Below are positions 25,325 through 33,217 of a stretch of DNA of 64,000 nt, one piece after another. The notes beneath the pieces are model-generated. The model did no database searches, was not told the DNA's origin, and was given only the letters and a program-made list of their open reading frames with translations. Positions within the stretch are counted from its first letter, which is position 1. Each line of letters begins with the position of its first letter. A program made the position numbers and the translations under genes. The DNA is from Leisingera coralii (lineage in GTDB: Bacteria > Pseudomonadota > Alphaproteobacteria > Rhodobacterales > Rhodobacteraceae): the NCBI RefSeq assembly GCF_049056525.1, contig NZ_JBHUPT010000002.1:263394-327393 (forward strand), in the 5' to 3' direction.

Positions 25325-25837
25325 ATGATCACCCGCAGCCACACCAAGGGCGATGCCCCCTCGACCGCCGTTTATTCGGATTGCGAAACCTACCGCTACA
25401 GCCTGACCCGGGTCTGGGACCCGGCGGGGCGGCGGGTGATGTTCGTGATGCTCAACCCCTCGACTGCAACTGAGGTGCAGAATGATCCCACCATCGAGCG
25501 CTGCGAGCGGCGTGCCCGTGCTTTGGGGTTTGGCGGTTTCAGGGCCACGAACATTTTTGCTTGCCGGGTGACCGACCCGCGTGAAATGCGGCGGTTGGAG
25601 GCACCGGAAGGCCCGGACAACATGGCGGCGATTCTGGAAGGGATGGATTGGGCCGATATGGTGATTTGTGCCTGGGGCACCCACGGTGCGCACCGCGGCC
25701 AGGGCGCGCGCGCCGCAGCGGCGCTGAGGTCCACCGGCAAGCCGCTTTACCATCTGGGGCTCAGTAAGGCAGGGCACCCGAAGCATCCGCTGTATATTGC
25801 CTACAGCCAGCAGCCGGAGCTGTGGCAGGCAGGATAA
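25325..25837 (+). CDS. DUF1643 domain protein
   Basis: A 170-residue soluble protein. The family pattern is clear: YRYSLTRVWDPAGRRVMFVMLNPSTATEVQNDPTIERCERRARALGFGG at about 22-70, then FACRVTDPREMR and CAWGTHG, ending LSKAGHPKHPLYI. The function of DUF1643 is unknown; no catalytic assignment can be made. The ATG at 25325 is preceded by a weak site; a TTG 12 codons upstream is an alternative start. It lies between a gene-poor stretch and an RTX protein gene. Confidence 0.85.
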   Translation: MITRSHTKGDAPSTAVYSDCETYRYSLTRVWDPAGRRVMFVMLNPSTATEVQNDPTIERCERRARALGFGGFRATNIFACRVTDPREMRRLEAPEGPDNMAAILEGMDWADMVICAWGTHGAHRGQGARAAAALRSTGKPLYHLGLSKAGHPKHPLYIAYSQQPELWQAG

Positions 25838-25943
25838 GGTATCTTCATCCTGCGTTAACCTGTGTTCCCGCTTTGTTTTGCTTTTGGCAGCTCAACGTGT
25901 AATTGTGCTTTCTGTATTAGTTTGTCCAAGGGTTGATCGGGCA

Positions 25944-26930
25944 ATGTTGTGGTTGGCAAGTGTGTTGGGACTTGTTGCGGTTGGCGGTGCGGTCCTGGTT
26001 GATACCGGGCCGGAGGAGGAAGAGGATTCCGGTACCCCGCCCAATTCAGGCACAGATGGCGACGGTCTCGACGGCGGTTTTATTGAGCCGGGCGGCAGTA
26101 CCGTGACCGGCACGGAGAACAACGATGTTCTGGCGGGCAGCGGGGTGGCGGAAAGCCTGTTCGGCGGTGCCGGGGATGACCAGATCGGCGGTTACGGCGG
26201 CAGCGACTGGATCGATGGCGGCGCCGGCAGCGACCTTTTGTACGGGCAGGATGGGGATGACAGCCTCTTTGGCGGAGACGGCTTCGACCTGCTGCACGGC
26301 GAGGACGGTGGCGACTGGCTGGAAGGCGGCACCGGCGGCGACAGTCTTTACGGGCATTCCGGTGACGACAGGCTGCTGGGCGGCAGTGGCGCAGATCTGC
26401 TGCACGCCGGCCAGGGCCAGGATTGGCTGGAGGGCGGTGCGGACCAGGACACGCTGCACGGCAACGATGGCGACGACAGCCTGGCGGGCGGCGCTGGCGA
26501 GGACGCGCTGTTCGGCGGATATGGCAATGATGTGGTTTCCGGTGCCGGCGACGGCATGGACCAGGATTATGTCAATGGCGGAGACGGCGATGACTCGCTG
26601 ATTGCCGGTGCAGGCGATGTCCTGACCGGCGGCGGCGGTGCTGATCAGTTCATGGTGGGCAGCTGGACCGGCAGCGGTGAGGCGGTGCAGCTGATGGACT
26701 ACGATGCGGCCGAGGACCAGCTGGTGGTGGTCTGGGATTTCGAAGACGGGGAGGAGCCCACTGTGGAGGTGCGGCAGAACCCGGCTGCCGCGGCAGAGAA
26801 GCTGATTCTGGTCAATGGCCGGGCAGCTATGCGGGTCTCTGGGGCCGAAGGCCTGACGGCGGCGGATCTGGTGCTGATCGACCAGGAGTCGGCGGCCGGG
26901 ACAGGATTGCTGCCGCAATCATCCAGCTAG
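25944..26930 (+). CDS. RTX (hemolysin-type) calcium-binding repeat protein
   Basis: A 328-residue acidic protein. It begins with a hydrophobic segment (MLWLASVLGLVAVGGAVLV) and an acidic Glu/Asp stretch, then from about residue 55 to 240 holds eight to nine copies of the GGxGxDxLxG nonapeptide (SLFGGAGDDQIGGYGG, LHGEDGGDWLEGG and so on), which form a calcium-loaded beta-roll. The C-terminal 80 residues resemble the tail found on Rhodobacterales RTX proteins (QLMDYDAAEDQLVVVWDFED). No type I transporter genes are nearby. Secretion through a type I system encoded elsewhere is possible, but the N-terminal hydrophobic segment also allows membrane anchoring. No enzymatic domain is present. Confidence 0.88.
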   Translation: MLWLASVLGLVAVGGAVLVDTGPEEEEDSGTPPNSGTDGDGLDGGFIEPGGSTVTGTENNDVLAGSGVAESLFGGAGDDQIGGYGGSDWIDGGAGSDLLYGQDGDDSLFGGDGFDLLHGEDGGDWLEGGTGGDSLYGHSGDDRLLGGSGADLLHAGQGQDWLEGGADQDTLHGNDGDDSLAGGAGEDALFGGYGNDVVSGAGDGMDQDYVNGGDGDDSLIAGAGDVLTGGGGADQFMVGSWTGSGEAVQLMDYDAAEDQLVVVWDFEDGEEPTVEVRQNPAAAAEKLILVNGRAAMRVSGAEGLTAADLVLIDQESAAGTGLLPQSSS

Positions 26931-26987
26931 CCCGGTCCCCTTGGCCTTCGCACGCCGCACCGGCTCCTGGCATCCGGCAGTTAGCCT

Positions 26988-27016
26988 TTGCCTTTACAGC
27001 GGAAACATCATATACG
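26988..27016 (+). promoter_or_regulatory. Sigma-70-like promoter of rpsO
   Basis: TTGCCT (26988-26993) and TATACG (27011-27016) are spaced by exactly 17 bp and lie 100 bp before the rpsO start. This leaves an approximately 90-nt leader that could carry the S15 autoregulatory structure, although I could not define one. Confidence 0.6.
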
Positions 27017-27115
27017 CCCGCATCTGCCGCGATTCTGCGGCAGGTTTCTCCACGGGCCTGTGCTGGACGACATCCCGGCCTGCGCCATCCACTCTAACCT
27101 ATGAAGGAGACCCCG

Positions 27116-27385
27116 ATGTCGATCACTGCGGAAGAAAAAGCGCGCCTGATGAAAGAATTCGCAACCAAGGACGGCGACACCGGTTCCCCGGAAGTCCAGG
27201 TTGCAATCCTGACCTCGCGCATCAACACCCTGACTGAGCACTTCAAAACCCACAAGAAGGACAACCACGGCCGCCGTGGCCTTCTGAAGATGGTTGCTCA
27301 GCGCCGCAAGCTGCTGGATTACACCAAAGGCAAGGATGAGGCCCGTTACCAGGACCTGATCAAGCGCCTGGGCATCCGCCGCTAA
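27116..27385 (+). CDS. rpsO: 30S ribosomal protein S15
   Basis: This is the 89-residue primary-binding small-subunit protein that contacts the central domain of 16S rRNA. The whole family pattern is present: MSITAEEKARLMKEFA, GDTGSPEVQVAILTSRINTLTEHFKTHKKDNHGRRGLL, QRRKLLDYTKGKDEARYQDLIKRLGIRR. The start at 27116 follows GAAGGAGACCCCG. It is monocistronic here with its own promoter candidate and terminator, whereas in many bacteria it is paired with pnp. Confidence 0.99.
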   Translation: MSITAEEKARLMKEFATKDGDTGSPEVQVAILTSRINTLTEHFKTHKKDNHGRRGLLKMVAQRRKLLDYTKGKDEARYQDLIKRLGIRR

Positions 27386-27408
27386 TCCGCGCATTATCCG
27401 GATTTCAG

Positions 27409-27439
27409 CGCCCGTTCCGAAAGGAGCGGGCGTTTTTTT
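27409..27439 (+). terminator. Rho-independent terminator of rpsO
   Basis: The stem CGCCCGTTCC / GGAGCGGGCG (one G-T pair) with a GAAA tetraloop is followed by seven T residues. Confidence 0.95.
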
Positions 27440-27465
27440 GAGCCGGAATACTGCAGCAGCGGGGG

Positions 27466-27540
27466 GCTCCCGCGCCCGCAGGCCCGCCGGCTGCGCCGGG
27501 CCGCCTTTGGCCTTGGGCGTGGCCCGTGCTGCGCACGGGC
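27466..27540 (+). repeat. Modular intergenic repeat, copy B
   Basis: The head GCTCCCGCGCCCGCAG (27466) is followed by a Cys-codon-free GC-rich hairpin around CCGGC-TGC-GCCGG, then CCTTGGGCGTG and the second hairpin GCCCGTGC-TGC-GCACGGGC, identical to copy A over its last 29 bp. The head and linker also match the minus-strand half of copy D near 59390. It is placed between rpsO and the convergent aldehyde dehydrogenase gene. Confidence 0.8.
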
Positions 27541-27592
27541 GGTTGCTGCCTGTGGCATGGCAGGCACTCGCGGGCCTGAGGGACTGTTTGAA

Positions 27593-27622
27593 TAAAAAAC
27601 GCCGCCCCGGAAGAAGCGGCGT
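27593..27622 (-). terminator. Rho-independent terminator of the deoC/aldehyde dehydrogenase operon
   Basis: On the minus strand the stem ACGCCGC / GCGGCGT is followed by TTTTTATT, 25 bp past the stop of the large aldehyde dehydrogenase gene. Confidence 0.85.
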
Positions 27623-27647
27623 ATTGTCTGTACCGGAAGCTGCCGGA

Positions 27648-29984
27648 TTACTCGCCGTAGGGCACCCAGATGTTCTTGATCTCGGTGGCCTCCTGCAGGA
27701 AGCGCTTGGTCTGGTCCTGCGTCCAGTCGGTGGCGGTGCCGTTGTTGACCCAGGTGCGCTTCAGGTTGCCAGCGGAGGCCGCTTCGATTGCCGCCGACAA
27801 ATCGGAGGAGGAGAAGCTCCAGACCGCATCCACATTCAGATGGGAGGCGAGCGGCTTGGCCAGCTCTGCATGGCTGCCGGTCAGGATGTTGACCACGCCT
27901 GCAGGCACGTCCGAGGTGTCCAGAACCTGGTAGAAATCGGTCGCTGCCAGCGGAAAGGCTTCGGAGGCCGCCAGCACCACCCGGTTGCCCATGGCAATGG
28001 CAGGCGCCATGGCAGAGACCAGGCCCAGAAGCGGTGCCTCATCAGCGCAGAGCGCGCCGATCACGCCAACCGGCTCCTTCATCGCCAGTGCGACGCCGCG
28101 GATCGGCACGCCGTGGACCTGGCCGTCGTATTTGTCGGCCCAGGCGGCAGCAGTGAACAGGCGCTGGATCGAGGCCTCGACCTCATCCGCGCCGGACTTC
28201 TTGCCGGTCATCGCGTCGATGCGGGCCGCAAACTCCGCAGCGCGGGCGGAGAGGTTTTCGGCGATGTAGTACAGGATCTGCGCACGCAGGTGGCCGGTGG
28301 TCTTCGACCATTTGCCAGCGCCTGCCGCGGCCTCTACCGCGTTGCGCACGTCCTTGCGGTTGGCGAGGCCCACGTGGCCCAGCAGCGCGCCGGACTTGCC
28401 GTAGATGGCCTGGCTGTAGCCGCCGTCCGGGCGGGCCTGCTTGCCGCCGACATAGAGCTTCGCGGTCCGGTCCAGCGGGTCCGCCGGGGCGCCGCTGCCC
28501 TCAAACGGCTCCACCTTGGCCAGCGGTTTGGCCTTGGCCTTGGGGCGGGTATAGGCGGCGAGGCCTTCCCAGCCGCCTTCGCGCCCGAAGCCGCTTTCGC
28601 GCACACCGCCAAAACCGGCGGCGGCGTCGAACATGTTGGTGCCGTTGATCCAGACCACGCCGGCCGCCAGTTTCGGCGCCATGTCGAGCGCCAGGTTCAC
28701 GTTCTCGGTCCACAGCGTCGCGGCGAGGCCATAACGGGTGTTGTTGGCCAGCTCCACCGCCTCCTCGGGGGTGCGGAAGGTGCAAGACACCAGAACAGGG
28801 CCAAAGATTTCTTCCTGCATCAGCGGATCAGCAGGGGAAAGGCCTTCGATCAGCGTCGGCGGGTAGAAGCAGCCTCCTTGGGGCATCTCCACCTGCGCCT
28901 GGTGCATGGTGCCCGCCCGGTTGGCCGCAACCATGCTGCTGATGGTGTCAAGCTGCACCGGGTCCACCACGGCGCCGACGTCGATGCATTTGTCGAGGGG
29001 GTTGCCGACGCGCAACCCGTCCATGCGGGCCTTGAGCTTGGTATGGAACCGCCCGGCAATGCCTTCCTGAACCAGCAGGCGCGAGCCGGCGCAGCAGACC
29101 TGGCCTTGGTTGAACCAGATTGCATCCACCAGCCCTTCGATGGCGCTGTCGATATCGGCATCGTCAAAGACGATGTAGGGGGACTTGCCGCCCAGCTCCA
29201 GCGTCAGCGCCTTGCCGCTGCCTGCGGTGGCCTCGCGGATCTTGCGGCCAACGGAGGTTGAGCCGGTGAAGGCGATCTTGTCGACCTCTGCAGCGGTGAT
29301 CATCTCACCCACGGCGCCATCGCCGGTGACGATGTTCACAACGCCCTTGGGCAGGCCAGCCTGACGGCAGATATCGGCAAACAGCAGCGCGGTCAGCGAG
29401 GTGTATTCCGCCGGTTTCAGCACCACGGTGTTGCCCATGGCAATGGCAGGCGCAATCTTCCAGGCCAGCATCAGCAGCGGGAAATTCCAGGGGATGATCT
29501 GGCCGCAAACTCCCAGTGCCTCGGCGTCCGGCAGCTCGCTGTCCATCAGCTGGGCCATGCCTGCGTGATAGTAGAAGTGGCGCTGGGCCAGGGGAATGTC
29601 GATGTCGCGGCTCTCGCGGATCGGCTTGCCGTTGTCCAGCGTCTCCAGCACTGCAAACAGGCGGGCGTGCTTTTGCAGCAGCCGGGCGATGGCATAGAGG
29701 TACTTGGCCCGGCCTGCCCCGCCGAGGGCTTCCCATTTGCCTTGCGCCTTGCGGGCGGCCTCGACCGCGGCGTCCACGTCGGCTTGAGTGGCCTGGGTCA
29801 CCGTTGCCAGAACCTCGCCGGTGGCCGGGTTCCTGCTGTTGAAACCGTCCCCGGGGGCGGTGAATTCACCATTGATGAAATGGCCGAAGCGGCTGCCCTG
29901 ATCGACCAGCCAGGCCAGTGCCTCGGCGGCGCTTTCGGGAGCGGGGCCGTATTCCATGGTTTCGAAAATCTCTTTGATGGTCAT
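27648..29984 (-). CDS. Two-domain aldehyde dehydrogenase, probably acetaldehyde-oxidising
   Basis: At 778 residues this is far longer than a normal 480-residue aldehyde dehydrogenase. The N-terminal domain (about 40-500) is complete: IIPWNFPLLMLAWKIAPA, FTGSTSVGRKI, LELGGKSPYIVFDDAD, catalytic Cys at 297 in NQGQVCCAGSR, EEIFGPVLVSCTF. A linker leads to a second aldehyde dehydrogenase-like half (about 515-778) with LYVGGKQARPDGGYSQ and GVIGALCADEAPLLGLVSAMAPAIAMGN but no recognisable catalytic Cys loop, so it is degenerate. It follows deoC by 11 bp. DeoC yields acetaldehyde, so oxidation to acetate is the likely job. Confidence 0.9.
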   Translation of the reverse strand: MTIKEIFETMEYGPAPESAAEALAWLVDQGSRFGHFINGEFTAPGDGFNSRNPATGEVLATVTQATQADVDAAVEAARKAQGKWEALGGAGRAKYLYAIARLLQKHARLFAVLETLDNGKPIRESRDIDIPLAQRHFYYHAGMAQLMDSELPDAEALGVCGQIIPWNFPLLMLAWKIAPAIAMGNTVVLKPAEYTSLTALLFADICRQAGLPKGVVNIVTGDGAVGEMITAAEVDKIAFTGSTSVGRKIREATAGSGKALTLELGGKSPYIVFDDADIDSAIEGLVDAIWFNQGQVCCAGSRLLVQEGIAGRFHTKLKARMDGLRVGNPLDKCIDVGAVVDPVQLDTISSMVAANRAGTMHQAQVEMPQGGCFYPPTLIEGLSPADPLMQEEIFGPVLVSCTFRTPEEAVELANNTRYGLAATLWTENVNLALDMAPKLAAGVVWINGTNMFDAAAGFGGVRESGFGREGGWEGLAAYTRPKAKAKPLAKVEPFEGSGAPADPLDRTAKLYVGGKQARPDGGYSQAIYGKSGALLGHVGLANRKDVRNAVEAAAGAGKWSKTTGHLRAQILYYIAENLSARAAEFAARIDAMTGKKSGADEVEASIQRLFTAAAWADKYDGQVHGVPIRGVALAMKEPVGVIGALCADEAPLLGLVSAMAPAIAMGNRVVLAASEAFPLAATDFYQVLDTSDVPAGVVNILTGSHAELAKPLASHLNVDAVWSFSSSDLSAAIEAASAGNLKRTWVNNGTATDWTQDQTKRFLQEATEIKNIWVPYGE

Positions 29985-29995
29985 GTGTTCAGCCC

Positions 29996-30985
29996 TCAGC
30001 CCATCGCGTGGCGGTAGCCGGCGGAGTATGCCCCGGTGACATGATGCTCCAGCTGGCGCTCGATATCGCCCAAGAGCGACGAGGCGCCGAAGCGGAACAG
30101 GTCGGGCTGCAGCCAGCGGTGGCCGAGTTCGTCCTTCATCAGCGCAAGATACACCAGCGCGTCCTTGGCTTTGGAGATGCCGCCTGCCGGCTTATAGCCG
30201 ACGCGGTAGCCGGTGCGGTCGTAGTAGTCGCGGATCGCGCGGATCATCACCAGGCTGACGGGCAGGGTGGCGTTGACGCTTTCCTTGCCGGTGGAGGTCT
30301 TGATGAAATCGGCGCCTGCCATCATGCAGACCAGCGAGGCCCGGGCCACATTGCGCAGCGAGCCCAGTTCGCCGGTGGCCAGGATCGCCTTCACATGGGC
30401 CTCGCCGCAGGCCAGGCGGAAGGCTTTCATCTCGTCATAGAGTGCCTGCCAGTTGCCCTGCAGCACGTGGCGGCGGGAGATCACGATGTCGATCTCCTCA
30501 GCGCCGGCGGTGACGCTTTCACCGATCTCCGCCAGACGCAGGTGAAACGGCGACAAACCCGCCGGAAACCCGGTGGAGACCGCGGCCACCGGGATACCGG
30601 AGCCTTCCAGCGCGGCAACTGCGGTAGGGATCATGTCGTGGTAAACACAGACCGCCCCTGTGGTGAGCCCCTCCATCCCCAGGCTGCGCAGAATGCCGGC
30701 GTTCACCGGCTGGCGTGCCTTGGCGCAGAGGCGGCGGACGCGGCCCTCGGTGTCGTCGCCGGACAGGGTGGTGAGGTCGATGAGGCTGATGGCTTTCAGA
30801 AGCCATGCGGCCTGGTGGTCTTTCTTCACACTGCGGCGGCCGGGAAGGGTGGCGCAGCGGCGTTCGATGGCCGAAGTGTTGGCCTGCACGGCAGCGACCC
30901 AGTCCAGGTCCAGCTCCATGCCGGGGTTGCGCGGCTCAGCCAGCTGCGGCAGCTGCGCGCTTCGTTCAGCGATATGGCTTTCCAT
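29996..30985 (-). CDS. deoC: Deoxyribose-phosphate aldolase
   Basis: DeoC splits 2-deoxyribose-5-phosphate into acetaldehyde and glyceraldehyde-3-phosphate through a Schiff base. The Schiff-base lysine is K229 in DFIKTSTGKESVNAT and the second lysine is K265 in YKPAGGISKAKDA. At 329 residues it is about 70 longer than the E. coli enzyme because of an N-terminal extension that I do not recognise; this long form occurs in other proteobacteria. It is the first gene of an operon with the two-domain aldehyde dehydrogenase and is divergent from mutL across about 245 bp. The substrate probably comes from deoxynucleosides. Confidence 0.95.
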   Translation of the reverse strand: MESHIAERSAQLPQLAEPRNPGMELDLDWVAAVQANTSAIERRCATLPGRRSVKKDHQAAWLLKAISLIDLTTLSGDDTEGRVRRLCAKARQPVNAGILRSLGMEGLTTGAVCVYHDMIPTAVAALEGSGIPVAAVSTGFPAGLSPFHLRLAEIGESVTAGAEEIDIVISRRHVLQGNWQALYDEMKAFRLACGEAHVKAILATGELGSLRNVARASLVCMMAGADFIKTSTGKESVNATLPVSLVMIRAIRDYYDRTGYRVGYKPAGGISKAKDALVYLALMKDELGHRWLQPDLFRFGASSLLGDIERQLEHHVTGAYSAGYRHAMG

Positions 30986-31230
30986 TGGGGATCCTCAGAA
31001 GAGTTCCGTGCGAAAATCGCACGGGTGCGGCATATTGGCAAGCGAGCGCCCGAGGCTGCGGCCAGATTTTTTGACTAAATGGACAAATTATTGGTCCGAA
31101 GCGCCATTGCCGGGGACCGCCAACCGCTGGGTGCGGGCGGCGAAGCGCAGAAATCGTGTTTTGCGATTCTGCTGACGCAGCCGCGCGCATTCCGGTGGCA
31201 GAATCGGCCTCGCATGCTAAATTTAGCGGT

Positions 31231-33186
31231 ATGAGCAGTGCAGAACCCCATATCAGCGAAAATCCGCGGTCTGAAACCCGTCCTGTCATCCGCCAGCTGG
31301 ACGACAGCGCCATCAACCGGATTGCCGCCGGGGAGGTGGTGGAACGCCCCGCGTCAGCGGTCAAGGAACTGGTGGAAAACGCCATCGACGCCGGCGCCAC
31401 ACGGATCACGGTGGAGATTGCCGATGGCGGCAAGACCCTGATCCGGGTGACGGATGACGGCTGCGGCATGACGCCGGAGGATCTGCCACTGGCACTCAGC
31501 CGCCATGCGACCTCCAAGATCGACGGCTCGGACCTTTTGAATATCCACACCTTCGGCTTCCGCGGCGAGGCGTTGCCGTCGCTTGGCGCGGTGGGGCGGT
31601 TGACGATCACCAGCCGCGCAGCGGGTCACGAGGCTGCGCAGATCCGGGTATCCGGCGGCAAGCTGGAGCCGGTGAAACCGGCCGCCTTGCGGGCAGGCAC
31701 CATCGTCGAGTTGCGCGACCTGTTCTTTGCCACCCCGGCGCGGCTCAAGTTCATGCGCACCGACCGGGCCGAAGCGCAGGCGATCTCCGACACGGTGAAA
31801 CGGCTGGCGATGGCGGAGCCCTCGGTGGGCTTTACTCTGCGCGACGTCTCAGGTGGAAAAACTGGCGGCGGCGAAGGGCGGGTCACCTTCCGTGCCGATC
31901 CGCTGTCCGGCGACCTGTTTGATGCGCTGCACGGGCGGCTGGCCTCAGTGCTGGGCCGGGAATTCGCCGAAAACGCGCTGAAGATCGACGCGACCCGCGA
32001 CGGCATCCGGCTTTACGGCTATGCGGCACTGCCGACCTATTCCCGCGGTGCCGCGGTGGCGCAGTTCCTGTTCGTGAACACGCGGCCGGTGAAGGACAAG
32101 ATGCTGACCGGTGCCTTGCGGGCGGCCTATTTCGATTTCCTGAGCCGCGACCGGCACCCGGCGGCGGCGCTGTTCATCGATTGCGACCCGCAGCTGGTCG
32201 ACGTGAACGTGCATCCAGCCAAATCCGAGGTGCGCTTCCGCGACCCCGGCCTGGCGCGCGGGCTGATCGTGTCCTCCCTGCGCCATGCGCTGGCCGAAGC
32301 CGGGCACCGCGCCTCCTCCACCGTGGCCGGCGCCACGCTGGGGGCGATGAAGGTGGAGCAGCCCACCGCCAGCGGCGCCCCGCGGGTCTATCAGATGGAC
32401 CGCCCGTCTTATGGCGCACGGCACGCCTCCTATGCGGCGCAATCCCCCGGCCAGCCGCCGGCACCGTCTTATGATGCGCCGTCATCGCCAGGCTTTGCCG
32501 AACTGGCGGGGGCTTACAGCGGCCGGGTGACGGAAACTCCAGAGGCACCAGTGGCCCCGGGTCAGCCCTCGGATGCGCCCGAGGCCACCGCGCCCGGGGC
32601 TGAGCAGCTGCCGCTGGGTGCGGCCCGCGGCCAGGTGCATGAAAACTACATCATCGCCCAGACCGCCGACGGTATGGTGATTGTCGACCAGCACGCCGCG
32701 CATGAGCGGCTGGTCTATGAAAAGCTGAAGAAGCAGATGGCGGAAAACGGTGTTGCCGCCCAGGCGCTGCTGATCCCGGAAATCGTTGAGCTCAGCGACA
32801 ACGACTGCGCCTGCCTCTTGGGCGTGGCGGAGGAACTCGCAAAATTCGGCCTCGGCATCGAGGCATTTGGCGGCAACGCCATTGCGGTACGGGAAACCCC
32901 GGCGGTCCTGGGGGAGGTCAACGCCGAGGCGATGATCAAAGACATCCTGGACGAGCTGTCGGATCAGGGCGAAAGCCAGCTGGTGCAGGCCAAGATCGAG
33001 GCGATCCTCAGCCGGGTCGCCTGCCATGGCTCGATCCGGTCCGGCCGCAGGATGCGGGGCGAGGAGATGAACGCGCTTCTCAGGGAGATGGAGGCCACCC
33101 CCCATTCCGGCCAGTGCAACCATGGCCGCCCCACCTATGTGGAACTGAAACTGGCAGATATCGAGCGCCTGTTCGGGCGCAGCTGA
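31231..33186 (+). CDS. mutL: DNA mismatch repair protein MutL (endonuclease-type)
   Basis: MutL couples mismatch recognition by MutS to strand removal. It has 651 residues. The GHKL ATPase domain comes first: NRIAAGEVVERPASAVKELVENAIDAGA at about 29-56, DDGCGM, RHATSKI, TFGFRGEALPS. A Pro/Ala-rich linker spans about 380-465, and a C-terminal dimerisation domain follows. The metal-binding endonuclease motif DQHA(X)2E(X)4E is present at 486-497, with supporting CHGSIRSGRRM and CNHGRPTY. This implies nicking activity, as expected in bacteria without MutH. The start at 31231 is the ATG 20 codons before the conserved region. Confidence 0.96.
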   Translation: MSSAEPHISENPRSETRPVIRQLDDSAINRIAAGEVVERPASAVKELVENAIDAGATRITVEIADGGKTLIRVTDDGCGMTPEDLPLALSRHATSKIDGSDLLNIHTFGFRGEALPSLGAVGRLTITSRAAGHEAAQIRVSGGKLEPVKPAALRAGTIVELRDLFFATPARLKFMRTDRAEAQAISDTVKRLAMAEPSVGFTLRDVSGGKTGGGEGRVTFRADPLSGDLFDALHGRLASVLGREFAENALKIDATRDGIRLYGYAALPTYSRGAAVAQFLFVNTRPVKDKMLTGALRAAYFDFLSRDRHPAAALFIDCDPQLVDVNVHPAKSEVRFRDPGLARGLIVSSLRHALAEAGHRASSTVAGATLGAMKVEQPTASGAPRVYQMDRPSYGARHASYAAQSPGQPPAPSYDAPSSPGFAELAGAYSGRVTETPEAPVAPGQPSDAPEATAPGAEQLPLGAARGQVHENYIIAQTADGMVIVDQHAAHERLVYEKLKKQMAENGVAAQALLIPEIVELSDNDCACLLGVAEELAKFGLGIEAFGGNAIAVRETPAVLGEVNAEAMIKDILDELSDQGESQLVQAKIEAILSRVACHGSIRSGRRMRGEEMNALLREMEATPHSGQCNHGRPTYVELKLADIERLFGRS

Positions 33187-33217
33187 ATAATAACCCCCGG
33201 TAAAGGGAGGACGAGCA

